A DNA stretch of 32,089 nt from SYAN01 sp049459795 (GTDB taxonomy: Bacteria > Actinomycetota > Actinomycetes > Nanopelagicales > Nanopelagicaceae): contig JBMUDS010000010.1 of assembly GCA_049459795.1 (NCBI GenBank), positions 1-32,089 of the forward strand. Direction: 5' to 3'. Below the pieces are notes generated by a model. It was given only the letters and a program-made list of their open reading frames with translations. It did no database searches and was not told the DNA's origin. The position numbers and the translations under genes were made by a program. Shown one piece after another: positions 17,104-24,990 of the stretch (positions are counted from its first letter, which is position 1; each line of letters opens with the position of its first letter).

Positions 17104-17845
17104 TTCTGTTGGTATTTCGCCGATCCTCTCGTGCGATCAAGAAGCGACCGAAGAGTGCCAACAACCCAAAGAACCACCACTGGATCGCATAGGCGATGTG
17201 TGGCCCGTCGCTTATCGCAGGGAGGTCGGTTGGAACATCTGGAACGAAATCACCACCGACAAGGTCGAAGTAGAAGCGTTCGCTCGCTACAGCAGCCTCC
17301 TCGTTCCATTTCTGCAACTGTGACGCTTCGCCACCTGAGGCGAAGAAACTGCCTCGGATCTTCGCATCCAGCGCATCACTTCGATAGCGCACCAGGAGCG
17401 CTACTTCTCTTTCGGGTACCGGAACGATCGTCGGAGGAGTGGTCGCAGAAGCTCCTGCCTTTACCCAGCCGCGATCAATCCAGACCCTTCGACCATCATC
17501 AACTCTGAAAAGAGTGGCAACTCCAAAACCATATTGTTCGTCGTGGTACCTGTTGCGCATCAGGATCTCTTCCTTCGGAATAAAACTTCCTCTGATAGTG
17601 AAGAGACGCCAGAGTCTTTCCTCCTCTGTCATACCGGCGGCGTTCGTGAATGGTTGAGCAGGAGCATCGAAATTCTTCTCGATCTTGCGATTCTCGGTAC
17701 GACGATCCAGCCCTCTTTCAAATTGCCAGTTTCCCGCAAAGAAGCAGCCGACGAGAAGAGAGAGCGCGAGGAGTGAGAGACCGAAACTGCGTGCCGGAGC
17801 AATAAAGAACCTGGCAAGCGAAGCTGAATAAGCGTTTCTGCTCAT
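17084..17845 (-). CDS. SURF1-family cytochrome oxidase assembly protein
   Basis: SURF1 proteins help insert haem A into cytochrome c oxidase in the cytoplasmic membrane. The 253-residue protein has the family layout: one hydrophobic helix near the N-terminus (about residues 20-40, ending GNWQFERGL), an extracytoplasmic domain with WIDRGWV, and a second helix near the C-terminus (AIQWWFFGLLALFGRFLI). The start is ATG at 17845, 17 bases after the DUF3099 stop; the frame runs further upstream into DUF3099 and is not credible there. No Shine-Dalgarno is evident. CtaA at 7583-8497 acts in the same pathway. The last 20 bases overlap the convergent ABC exporter. Confidence 0.9.
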   Translation of the reverse strand: MSRNAYSASLARFFIAPARSFGLSLLALSLLVGCFFAGNWQFERGLDRRTENRKIEKNFDAPAQPFTNAAGMTEEERLWRLFTIRGSFIPKEEILMRNRYHDEQYGFGVATLFRVDDGRRVWIDRGWVKAGASATTPPTIVPVPEREVALLVRYRSDALDAKIRGSFFASGGEASQLQKWNEEAAVASERFYFDLVGGDFVPDVPTDLPAISDGPHIAYAIQWWFFGLLALFGRFLIAREDRRNTNRTTRNSV

Positions 17846-17862
17846 ATCGTTCAAATGGATAT

Positions 17863-18201
17863 TTAACCTGGTAAAGCGCGGGAGTCGTCGGGTCGCTTGG
17901 CGCGCCCGAAAATCGTCTCTCGACCCGCATTCGCCACCACGACGGCGATGTAGGGAAGCGTCACAGCACCGACCAGTGCTATCCAACGATAAGGCGATGG
18001 CAAGATCACGGCCAAGATGAAGCAGGAGGTTCGGATCATCATCGAAATGAAGTAGCGCTTCATGCGCCCGGCTTGATCTTCACTTAATGAGACTTGGGCA
18101 TCGGTGATGGCATGGACGACAGGAGCCTCTTTATCTCCATCGCCTCGATCCCGTTGCGTACGCACGGAAGCAAGGGTATGGCGACCATCTCGCCAGAGCA
18201 T
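17863..18201 (-). CDS. DUF3099 membrane protein
   Basis: This is a 112-residue protein of unknown function from a family common in Actinomycetota. Residues about 28-46 (VHAITDAQVSLSEDQAGRM) form the conserved cytoplasmic start of the domain, followed by two hydrophobic segments, about 48-66 and 72-90, with a short loop containing PYRW. The C-terminus is polar and basic. The ATG at 18201 has only a weak Shine-Dalgarno, and the first 25 residues are poorly conserved in character, so a later start is possible. It is followed 17 bases later by SURF1 on the same strand, and infC is divergent from it. Confidence 0.82.
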   Translation of the reverse strand: MLWRDGRHTLASVRTQRDRGDGDKEAPVVHAITDAQVSLSEDQAGRMKRYFISMMIRTSCFILAVILPSPYRWIALVGAVTLPYIAVVVANAGRETIFGRAKRPDDSRALPG

Positions 18202-18457
18202 CTTGAGTTTTTATGAGGGAGTTGGCGCATGAATCGTGGATTTTTCGAACCCACAAAGATGGGTTACCCTTAGGTCATCGGGCCGAAAGGTCCGGGCATG
18301 AAGTGGGGTCCTTGAACCTCCACCTGATCGGCGTCGAGCTGACAGGTCAACAGTTCCATGGCCTTACTTCCTGCCGTCTTTATAACAAGAGACTTCTGCG
18401 ATCCCAAGGTTGCTGAGGTCAGCCCGAGTATTTCGTAAGCCACGAGAGGAAGTAACC
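18202..18457 (+). promoter_or_regulatory. infC upstream region with a structured leader
   Basis: These 256 bases separate the divergent DUF3099 and infC and hold no credible gene. A possible promoter for infC is TTTTCG (18242-18247), 17 bases, TACCCT (18265-18270). Downstream are two hairpins. TCGGGCC-GAAA-GGTCCGG (18278-18295) is a 7-bp stem with a GNRA tetraloop. The second pairs 18303-18308 with 18318-18323 (six pairs including one G-U). Structured leaders that autoregulate infC-rpmI-rplT are known in other bacteria; I cannot assign this one to a described class. Confidence 0.45.
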
Positions 18458-18982
18458 ATCTCTACAGAACCGCGCATCAATGATCGGATCCGTGTACCTC
18501 AAGTTCGCGTGATCGACTCTGATGGTAGTCAGGCTGGAATCGTCACTATCGACACAGCTTTGGCGATGGCAGAGGATGCAGGTCTCGATCTTGTCGAGAT
18601 TGCTCCCGACGCAACGCCACCAGTATGCAAGGTGATGGATTTCGGAAAATACAAGTATGAGATGGCCCAAAAGGCTCGCGAAGCGAGGGCAAACCAGACG
18701 CACATCGTGGTCAAGGAGATTCGACTTGGTCTCAAGATCGAAGCCCACGACTACGAGACGAAGAAGAATCAGGTGCTCAAGTTCTTGGGGGGTGGAGACA
18801 AAGTGAAAGCAACTGTCCAGTTCAAAGGTCGTGAGCAGACGCGTCCTGAGATGGGTTTCAAGCTTTTACAACGCCTCGCTGAGGATGTGCAGGAGATTGG
18901 TTTCGTCGAGTTCGCACCTAAACGCGAAGGACGAAGCATGACTATGGTGCTTGCACCTGTGAAGAAGACTGGCAAGAAGTAG
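18458..18982 (+). CDS. infC: Translation initiation factor IF-3, AUC start
   Basis: IF-3 binds the 30S subunit and rejects non-canonical start codons. The protein begins (M)STEPRINDRIR, continues with VCKVMDFGKYKYE in the N-domain and linker, and ends with the C-domain (DYETKKNQVLKFL, GREQTRPEMG, MTMVLAP); 174 residues is a normal length. No ATG, GTG or TTG lies near the conserved N-terminus. ATC at 18458 is preceded at 5 bases by GAGGAAG (18446-18452), so I take it as the start. A TTG at 18410 would add 16 atypical residues and has no usable ribosome site. E. coli infC uses AUU for autocontrol. rpmI and rplT follow, the universal order. Confidence 0.9.
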   Translation: MSTEPRINDRIRVPQVRVIDSDGSQAGIVTIDTALAMAEDAGLDLVEIAPDATPPVCKVMDFGKYKYEMAQKAREARANQTHIVVKEIRLGLKIEAHDYETKKNQVLKFLGGGDKVKATVQFKGREQTRPEMGFKLLQRLAEDVQEIGFVEFAPKREGRSMTMVLAPVKKTGKK

Positions 18983-18986
18983 CCAT

Positions 18987-19007
18987 CAGTAGAACCAGTA
19001 GAACCAG
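18987..19007 (+). repeat. Tandem 9-base duplication in the infC-rpmI spacer
   Basis: CAGTAGAAC occurs twice in a row (18987-18995 and 18996-19004), followed by a further CAG. It sits between the infC stop and the rpmI ribosome site. It looks like a simple slippage duplication; no function is claimed. Confidence 0.7.
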
Positions 19008-19021
19008 ACGAAGGAGAGAAG

Positions 19022-19219
19022 ATGCCAAAGATGAAGACGCACAGTGGTGCAAAGAAGACCTTCAAGGTCACCGGAAAGGGACGCATCAAGCATGAGCGCT
19101 CTGGCAAGAGACATCTCCTCGAGGGAAAGTCGTCACGAAGGACTCGACGCCTCAGCCAAGAGCCTGCGGCCAAGGATTTCGCCACCGGACATGCGAAGCG
19201 CCTACTGGGCTTGAAATAG
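19022..19219 (+). CDS. rpmI: 50S ribosomal protein bL35
   Basis: This 65-residue basic protein of the large ribosomal subunit begins MPKMKTHSGAKKTFKVTGKGRIKH, the unmistakable bL35 N-terminus, and is rich in Lys and Arg throughout. The ATG at 19022 follows AAGGAGAG closely. It lies 39 bases after infC and 54 bases before rplT, in the conserved infC-rpmI-rplT order, and is presumably on one mRNA with them. Confidence 0.97.
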   Translation: MPKMKTHSGAKKTFKVTGKGRIKHERSGKRHLLEGKSSRRTRRLSQEPAAKDFATGHAKRLLGLK

Positions 19220-19273
19220 TCCCATCAAGAGACTGAGAAGAAATAGTTTTCTAAGCGAAGAGGAGAGATTGAG

Positions 19274-19630
19274 ATGGCACGAGTAAAACGCGGAGTGCAT
19301 GCAGCGAAGAAGCGACGTACGGTCCTTGAGCGTGCGAGCGGTTATCGGGGTCAGCGCTCCCGCCTATTTACGAAGGCGAAAGAGCAAGTCACCCATTCAT
19401 TGGTCTATGCCTTCAACGACCGTAAGGACAAGAAGGGCGACTTCCGTCAGCTCTGGATCACTCGAATCAATGCGGCGAGCCGGGCGAACGGGATCACCTA
19501 TAACCGATTCATCCAAGGACTTAAGGCAGCTGGCGTGGAAGTAGATCGTCGAGTTCTTTCTGAACTTGCGACGAACGATCCCAAGGCGTTCACGCAGCTC
19601 GTAGAGATCGCAAAACGAAACATCAAGTGA
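19274..19630 (+). CDS. rplT: 50S ribosomal protein bL20
   Basis: This 118-residue protein binds 23S rRNA early in large-subunit assembly. ARVKRGVHAAKKRR at the N-terminus, GYRGQRSRLF and the C-terminal domain with NRFIQGLKAAGVEVDRRVLSELA are family defining. In several bacteria bL20 represses its own operon by binding the leader. AGAGGAGAG ahead of the ATG is the ribosome site. Its TGA overlaps the GTG of the following methyltransferase by 4 bases, so the modification enzyme is translationally tied to ribosomal protein synthesis. Confidence 0.97.
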   Translation: MARVKRGVHAAKKRRTVLERASGYRGQRSRLFTKAKEQVTHSLVYAFNDRKDKKGDFRQLWITRINAASRANGITYNRFIQGLKAAGVEVDRRVLSELATNDPKAFTQLVEIAKRNIK

Positions 19631-20376
19631 TCACCAGTCTCTCCTCGCCAAAGATCGTGCGAGTGAGACGGCTCTTGGAGACTCTCTCTCCGAACGATCG
19701 AAGAGAAGCGGGGCACTTCGTCGTCGAGGGATTGCGCGCTGTAGAAGGGGTCATCTCTAGCCGGGGAGTGAGTGGCATCGAGATCTACGCCACTGCGGAG
19801 TGGTTGGGAAAGTTTCCTCAAGCAATCGAGATCTCTCAAGAGATCGCGAAAAAGGTCTCGGACACGATTACGACACAAGGGATCTTTGCTCTCGTGCCAA
19901 TACCTCAAAGCGAGAGTGATCTCACTCATGCAGATTCTGTAGCGATCTTCCTTGAGCTACAGGATCCGGGGAATGCTGGCACCATTCTGCGAAGCGCTCA
20001 TGCATTCGGATGCGGTGCAGTACTTTTTAGCAAGAGTTCCGTTGATCCTTATTGCGCGAAGGTCGTTAGAGCAAGTGCAGGTTCGGTATCTGCCGTCCCT
20101 TTACATTACGGCGTAGAAGCCGCTGAGATCATCGAGTCGTTGAGGTCATCCCACCAGATTCTTGCTTTCGACATGGCGGGTGAGGAATTGGATGGAGTTG
20201 CAACCACTAAGCCAGTAGTGATGATCTTCGGCAATGAGGCACGCGGCCTGCCTTCCGCGATTCTGAAAGATCCATCCATCAAGAAAGTGCGAATACCGAT
20301 GGCTCATGGCATCGAAAGTCTCAATGTGGCTAGCGCAGCGACGATAGCCATGTACGAAATCTCCCGCTCAGAGTGA
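19627..20376 (+). CDS. SpoU-family (TrmH-like) RNA 2'-O-methyltransferase
   Basis: This 249-residue knotted SPOUT methyltransferase probably modifies ribosomal RNA. The three SpoU motifs are present: LQDPGNAGTILRSAHAFGC near residue 111, IFGNEARGLP near 200 and IPMAHGIESLNVASAATIAMYE at the C-terminus, where the trefoil knot binds S-adenosylmethionine. An N-terminal substrate-binding domain precedes them. It starts with GTG in a GTGA overlap with rplT, the position in which Actinomycetota usually carry this gene. The target nucleotide cannot be inferred; TsnR-like resistance methylases are relatives, but the housekeeping context argues against a resistance role. Confidence 0.92.
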   Translation: MITSLSSPKIVRVRRLLETLSPNDRREAGHFVVEGLRAVEGVISSRGVSGIEIYATAEWLGKFPQAIEISQEIAKKVSDTITTQGIFALVPIPQSESDLTHADSVAIFLELQDPGNAGTILRSAHAFGCGAVLFSKSSVDPYCAKVVRASAGSVSAVPLHYGVEAAEIIESLRSSHQILAFDMAGEELDGVATTKPVVMIFGNEARGLPSAILKDPSIKKVRIPMAHGIESLNVASAATIAMYEISRSE

Positions 20377-20387
20377 GATCAAGAAAG

Positions 20388-20393
20388 TAGACT
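20388..20393 (+). promoter_or_regulatory. Possible -10 element for a leaderless pheS mRNA
   Basis: TAGACT lies exactly 7 bases before the pheS ATG, where a -10 hexamer would place transcription start at or next to the ATG. No Shine-Dalgarno is visible in the 24-base gap, which fits leaderless initiation. No good -35 is seen. The same hexamer occurs at 2204-2209 before secG. Confidence 0.4.
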
Positions 20394-20400
20394 CCGCTCT

Positions 20401-21417
20401 ATGTCCGAGATCGTTGCTCGTATCGAGGCTGCCAGAAGTGAGGCGATGACTGCATTTGCCTCAGTTACCGATCTCGATCTCCTCAAAGAAATGAAAGTTC
20501 GGCATCTGGGTGAAAAATCTGAGTTAGCCCGAGTGAGTCAGGGAATGGGAGCTGTTCCAGCCGACCAGAGAACCGAAGTCGGGAAGGCGCTCAGTGCAGC
20601 GCGAAGTGAATTGCAGCGGATCTTCGATGAGAAGCATGACGAGTTGATCAGGATCCGCGATTTACGTGTGATCGAAGAGGAACGTGTCGATGTGACACTT
20701 GCTACGAGCAGATCGCATCAAGGTGGAATCCATCCGCTCACGCTCCTCGATCGCGAGATCGGAGATATTTTCACTCGACTGGGTTACCAGATCGTCGAAG
20801 GACCAGAACTAGAGTCTGCCTGGTTGAATTTCGATGCGCTCAATATTCCAGCGGATCATCCGGCCCGATCGATGCAGGACACATTCTTCATTGAACCACT
20901 TGAGAGCAATCTTGTATTGAGAACTCATACTTCTCCGACTCAGATTAGGACCATGCTCAGTCAGAATCCACCGATCTATGTGATCTGTCCTGGTAGAACA
21001 TTTCGTTCCGATGAATTAGATGCGACCCATACGCCAGTCTTCAGCCAGGTAGAGGGGCTGGTCGTAGACGAAGGAATCACCATGGCTGATCTCAAGGGCA
21101 CACTTGATCACTTCGCCAAATCCATCTTCGGCGCTGAAGTGATTACTCGTTTACGACCATCATTCTTCCCATTCACCGAGCCATCTGCTGAAGTGGATAT
21201 CTTTTTCAACGATCGCTGGATTGAATGGGGCGGTTGCGGGATGGTCAATCCCAAGGTACTTGCGAATTGCGGGATCGATGACGAGAGATACTCAGGTTTT
21301 GCATTCGGCATGGGGTTGGAAAGAACCCTTATGGTCAGGCATCAGATCACCGATATCCGAGATATCGTCGAAGGCGATGTTCGCTTCACGCGAGCATTCG
21401 GACTAGGTGGACGCTAG
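20401..21417 (+). CDS. pheS: Phenylalanyl-tRNA synthetase alpha subunit
   Basis: This is the catalytic subunit of the alpha2-beta2 enzyme that charges tRNA-Phe. The 338-residue protein has an N-terminal coiled-coil arm (about 1-90) and a class II core. Motif 2 is in PGRTFRSDELDATHTPVFSQVEGL, TSPTQIRTM precedes it, and motif 3 is GFAFGMGLERTLMVR. The ATG at 20401 lacks a Shine-Dalgarno and may be leaderless. It is joined to pheT by a TAGTG overlap of one base, so the two subunits are co-translated. The gap to the upstream methyltransferase is only 24 bases, so transcription from the ribosomal operon is also possible. Confidence 0.97.
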   Translation: MSEIVARIEAARSEAMTAFASVTDLDLLKEMKVRHLGEKSELARVSQGMGAVPADQRTEVGKALSAARSELQRIFDEKHDELIRIRDLRVIEEERVDVTLATSRSHQGGIHPLTLLDREIGDIFTRLGYQIVEGPELESAWLNFDALNIPADHPARSMQDTFFIEPLESNLVLRTHTSPTQIRTMLSQNPPIYVICPGRTFRSDELDATHTPVFSQVEGLVVDEGITMADLKGTLDHFAKSIFGAEVITRLRPSFFPFTEPSAEVDIFFNDRWIEWGGCGMVNPKVLANCGIDDERYSGFAFGMGLERTLMVRHQITDIRDIVEGDVRFTRAFGLGGR

Positions 21418-23903
21418 TGAAAGCTCCGTTGTCTTGGCTCAGGGAATTCGTTGAAATTCCTGCTTCGCTCTCTGCCGACGAGATAGCCGAATGTTTCGTG
21501 AAAGTTGGCTTCGAAGTCGAGGGGATCGATCTTCAAGGTGAAGGCCTACGAGGACCGATTGTCGTCGGACGAGTCCTTTCGATAGAGGAACTGACCGGAC
21601 ATAAGAAAAAGATCCGATTCGTCGGCGTCGATTGTGGTGAGAGTGAGACTCGATTCATCGTGTGCGGTGCCAAGAACTTCTCTGTTGGAGACCTCGTCGT
21701 CGTCGCGAAACCAGGGGCTCTGCTACCTGGTGATTTCGCCATATCGAGTCGAGAGACCTATGGGAAGACCTCGGATGGCATGATCTGTTCCGCCAAGGAA
21801 TTGGGAATGAATGATGATCATTCTGGAATCTTGGTTATCGAGTTCGAAGGAGTCGAACCCGGTGATGACGCGATAGAGCCATTACAGGTCCATGACGCCA
21901 TTTTCGATATCGCAGTCAATCCAGATCGCGGGTACGCGCTCTCCATAAGAGGTCTCGCACGAGAGTTAGCCGGGGCGCTTAACCGGCCCTTCAAAGATCC
22001 CGCTGCGACTGTCTCAAGAAAGTCAATGAGTGGCATCAATATGCCGGATCTAGATAGAGCGGGACCGGTGCCGGTATCCATCTCGGAGGGTGCAACCGAG
22101 ATCTATCTCAGGAGCGTTACGAATGTCTCGATGTCTGTTAAGACACCACTGTGGATGCGCCGTCGACTTGAGAAATGCGGAATGCGCTCCATCTCACTCC
22201 CTGTTGATATCACCAACTATTTGATGCTGGAATTTGGACAACCACTCCATGCATTTGATTCCGATCAAATCACTGGAGGGATCGTGGTGAGGAGCGCGGG
22301 AAGCAATGAGTTCCTTACGACGTTAGACGATCAGAAACGAATTCTTACTGCTGGCGATCTCTTGATCGCCGATGAACGCTCCCCATTGGCACTTGCGGGA
22401 ACCATGGGTGGGGCGAGTGCAGAAGTGAGTGATGAAACAACACGAATCACGATCGAGGCTGCCCATTTCATACCGGAATCGGTGGCGAGGAATTCCAGGG
22501 GCCATCGTCTCTCGACTGAGGCATCGCGGAGATTCGAGAGATTCGTCGACCCGATGTTGCCTTCGTTCGTATCGATGCGAGCAGTTGAGCTATTGGTTGA
22601 ATTCGGTGGCGCAGAAGTTCTGGGAAGTAGTCATGCCGGTGCGCTAACCACCCTCAAAGAGATTTCGATTGATGTAAGTCGTCTCAATCAGGTCCTTGGC
22701 AGGCAATATTCCGGCGCTGAGATGGAGTCGATGTTGGATCGGATCGGGGCTAGATACACGGTCGATAGCGATCGATACCGTGTTGAAGTCCCTTCGTGGC
22801 GTCCCGACCTACAAACGCATTCGGATTTTGCCGAGGAGATCGCCCGTATCCATGGTTATGACCTCATTCCGCACCACCTTCCGACCGCTCCCGAAGGATC
22901 GATCAAGCGTGGTGGCGACTCGAACCAGCGCAAGCGCCGTCGACTCATCGTCGATTTTCTCGCCGCGAACGGCCTTTCGGAGACTCAGAACTACCCCTTT
23001 ACCTCACAAGAATTCATCGATGCTCTTGGATTCGAAGGTGTTAGAGCGAGGAGTTATAAGTTAGCGAATCCCCTCAGCGACGAATATCCGGTGTTGCGAA
23101 CTCATATATTGCAAAGCTTGCTTCCTACCGCAGTTAGAAACTTCAATCGCGGAACGGGTGATGTAGCGATCTTCGAGATTGGACGCATCTTCCGCGCACC
23201 GGAACGGATTGCAAGTACGAAGATCTTGCCGACAGGTCAACGTCCGAAAGAGCAAGAGATCACAGAACTCCTCGACTCGGTACCAGATCAACCGACGATG
23301 GTTGCCGGAGTGATGGCAGGAAAAGTCGAAAAATCTGGATGGTGGGGTCAGAGCAGGAATGTGCAGTGGGACGATGCAATCGCCTACGCATCAGAGATCG
23401 TGAAGATCCTGGGCGGCGAGGCAGTGATCACTGCCTCTGATTTCGCGCCATGGCATCCAGGACGGTGTGCCGCCATCACCGTGGATGGAATTGCGGTGGC
23501 CCATGCCGGGGAACTTCATCCGCGAGTAGTCGAAAAACTTGGCCTTCCAACCCGGGCTGTGGCTTTCGCAGTCTTGGTCGATGCGATTCCCATCTCACCA
23601 CTTGTCGAGCCACAGAAACTGGCAACGATGCCACCTGCAATCCAGGATGTCGCACTCCTCGTAGATATAGACGTCGCATCGGCAAGGGTTATGTCCGCCT
23701 TGAAGGCTGGGGCTGGCGAGGTATTGGAACGGATCGAACTCTTCGATCGATATGAGGGAGTAGTCGATGGGAAAGTCTCCCTTGCATTCACTTTGACGCT
23801 CAGGGCTTCGGATCGGACTTTAACCGCGGAGGAGATCGCCGAAATCCGTAACCGTGCCATCGAGCGCGCATCGTCAGAGACTGGGGCAGTTCTCCGGAGT
23901 TAA
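21417..23903 (+). CDS. pheT: Phenylalanyl-tRNA synthetase beta subunit
   Basis: This is the structural and editing subunit of PheRS, with 828 residues, a normal length. It starts MKAPLSWLREFV. An N-terminal tRNA-binding (EMAPII-like) domain lies at about 40-155. The B3/4 editing domain follows at about 220-380, with RRRLEKCGMRSISLPVDITNYLM near its start. Then come the B5 domain, a class II-like core (PSWRPDLQTHSDFAEEIARIHG) and the C-terminal ferredoxin-fold anticodon-binding domain ending SSETGAVLRS. The start is GTG, sharing its G with the pheS TAG. The first ARG box of the following arg operon begins 5 bases after its TAA. Confidence 0.97.
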   Translation: MKAPLSWLREFVEIPASLSADEIAECFVKVGFEVEGIDLQGEGLRGPIVVGRVLSIEELTGHKKKIRFVGVDCGESETRFIVCGAKNFSVGDLVVVAKPGALLPGDFAISSRETYGKTSDGMICSAKELGMNDDHSGILVIEFEGVEPGDDAIEPLQVHDAIFDIAVNPDRGYALSIRGLARELAGALNRPFKDPAATVSRKSMSGINMPDLDRAGPVPVSISEGATEIYLRSVTNVSMSVKTPLWMRRRLEKCGMRSISLPVDITNYLMLEFGQPLHAFDSDQITGGIVVRSAGSNEFLTTLDDQKRILTAGDLLIADERSPLALAGTMGGASAEVSDETTRITIEAAHFIPESVARNSRGHRLSTEASRRFERFVDPMLPSFVSMRAVELLVEFGGAEVLGSSHAGALTTLKEISIDVSRLNQVLGRQYSGAEMESMLDRIGARYTVDSDRYRVEVPSWRPDLQTHSDFAEEIARIHGYDLIPHHLPTAPEGSIKRGGDSNQRKRRRLIVDFLAANGLSETQNYPFTSQEFIDALGFEGVRARSYKLANPLSDEYPVLRTHILQSLLPTAVRNFNRGTGDVAIFEIGRIFRAPERIASTKILPTGQRPKEQEITELLDSVPDQPTMVAGVMAGKVEKSGWWGQSRNVQWDDAIAYASEIVKILGGEAVITASDFAPWHPGRCAAITVDGIAVAHAGELHPRVVEKLGLPTRAVAFAVLVDAIPISPLVEPQKLATMPPAIQDVALLVDIDVASARVMSALKAGAGEVLERIELFDRYEGVVDGKVSLAFTLTLRASDRTLTAEEIAEIRNRAIERASSETGAVLRS

Positions 23904-23907
23904 GTCA

Positions 23908-23921
23908 TGCATAATTATGCA
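23908..23921. promoter_or_regulatory. ARG box 1 (ArgR operator)
   Basis: TGCATAATTATGCA is a perfect 14-bp palindrome and matches the general form of ARG boxes (TGCAT-like half-sites around an A/T centre). It is identical to the copy at 23928-23941; centres are 20 bp apart, two helical turns, as expected for one ArgR hexamer gripping tandem boxes. argR itself lies in the operon. Confidence 0.88.
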
Positions 23922-23926
23922 CAGAT

Positions 23927-23955
23927 TTGCATAATTATGCATTTTCCATTACCGT
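23927..23955 (+). promoter_or_regulatory. Probable argC promoter
   Basis: TTGCAT (23927-23932), a 17-base spacer and TACCGT (23950-23955) form a plausible sigma-70-type promoter. The -10 ends 6 bases before the argC ATG, which predicts transcription start at about 23961-23962 and a leaderless mRNA; no Shine-Dalgarno is present. Confidence 0.6.
23928..23941. promoter_or_regulatory. ARG box 2 (ArgR operator)
   Basis: This is the second perfect TGCATAATTATGCA palindrome. It overlaps the proposed -35 hexamer of the argC promoter (23927-23932), so ArgR bound here would exclude RNA polymerase. See the box at 23908-23921 for spacing. Confidence 0.88.
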
Positions 23956-23961
23956 ACGTCC

Positions 23962-24990
23962 ATGCGTGTTGGCATAGTAGGCGCGAGCGGGTACAGCGGT
24001 GGTGAGCTGCTGCGGTATCTCTTGGCCCATCCACTCTTCGAGGTCGATTACATCGCAGCCGGAAGCAATGCTGGAAACTCAATAACTTCACTTCATCCGA
24101 ATTTGAGTAGTCTCCACGGTAAGAAATTCGAAGCGACAACGCTCGATCGTTGTAATCAAGTCGAACTCCTATTCTTAGCGCTCCCGCATGGTGAATCTGC
24201 ATCGCTGGTCAGAGATGTGAACACTGAAGTGAAGATCGTTGACCTAGGTGCTGACTTCAGGTTAGGAAGCAAAGAATCATGGCAGAGGTATTACGGTGGC
24301 GAGCACGCAGGTACTTGGGTATATGGGCTTCCTGAGATTCCCGGCAATCGCCAGAAAATCTCCGCAACTACGCGAATAGCCAACCCGGGTTGTTATGCCA
24401 CTACCATCGCAATCGGAACAGCACCTTTCGTTGCTAACGGGTCGATCGAAGCAGGGGACATAACTGTGGTGGCTGCTTCCGGAACGACAGGCGCTGGAAG
24501 GAATGCGAAGATCAACCTCCTTGGTAGCGAAGTGATGGGTTCGCTCAGTTCCTATAAATTTGGTGGTGTTCATCAACACACTCCAGAGATAGAAGAGACA
24601 CTTCAAGGTGTTGCTCGGGATGTGAAACAGAAAGTTAGGATCTCATTCACCCCGATTCTCGCCCCCATGCCACGGGGAATCCTTGCGACGATCACCGCTC
24701 GTACTACCACGTCGAATGTCGATGAACTGAAACATGAATTTCTGGAATACTTCAAGGAGGAACCATTCATCCATCTTCTGGAAGATTCCATGCCACAAAC
24801 CTCATCGGTGGTGGGGAGTAATCATGTCCACGTTGCGATTGCACACGATGTTCACACCTCGAGAATGGTTCTCTCTGTTGCGATCGACAATCTAGGTAAA
24901 GGTGCTGCAGGGCAGGCCATCCAAAATGCCAATCTCCTCGCTGGGTTCGATGAAACCTTGGGATTGATGGCGGCGGGGTTAGGGAAATGA
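23962..24990 (+). CDS. argC: N-acetyl-gamma-glutamyl-phosphate reductase
   Basis: This is the third step of arginine synthesis: NADPH reduction of N-acetylglutamyl phosphate to the semialdehyde. The 342-residue protein begins with a Rossmann motif (VGIVGASGYSGGELLRYL), has the catalytic Cys144 in ANPGCYATT and the His of GVHQHTPEIEE. ATG at 23962 directly follows the promoter, with no ribosome site, so it is likely leaderless. It is the first gene of a run in which argC, argJ, argB, argD and argR all overlap by 4 to 8 bases. Two ARG boxes upstream imply repression by ArgR with arginine. Confidence 0.97.
   Translation: MRVGIVGASGYSGGELLRYLLAHPLFEVDYIAAGSNAGNSITSLHPNLSSLHGKKFEATTLDRCNQVELLFLALPHGESASLVRDVNTEVKIVDLGADFRLGSKESWQRYYGGEHAGTWVYGLPEIPGNRQKISATTRIANPGCYATTIAIGTAPFVANGSIEAGDITVVAASGTTGAGRNAKINLLGSEVMGSLSSYKFGGVHQHTPEIEETLQGVARDVKQKVRISFTPILAPMPRGILATITARTTTSNVDELKHEFLEYFKEEPFIHLLEDSMPQTSSVVGSNHVHVAIAHDVHTSRMVLSVAIDNLGKGAAGQAIQNANLLAGFDETLGLMAAGLGK

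Noticed and set aside
18213..18416. 67-codon frame in the infC leader
   Set aside because: No ribosome site, composition unlike the neighbouring genes, and it spans the leader hairpins.
18410..18457. TTG start for infC
   Set aside because: No usable Shine-Dalgarno, and the added residues do not look like IF-3; ATC at 18458 has a proper site and spacing.
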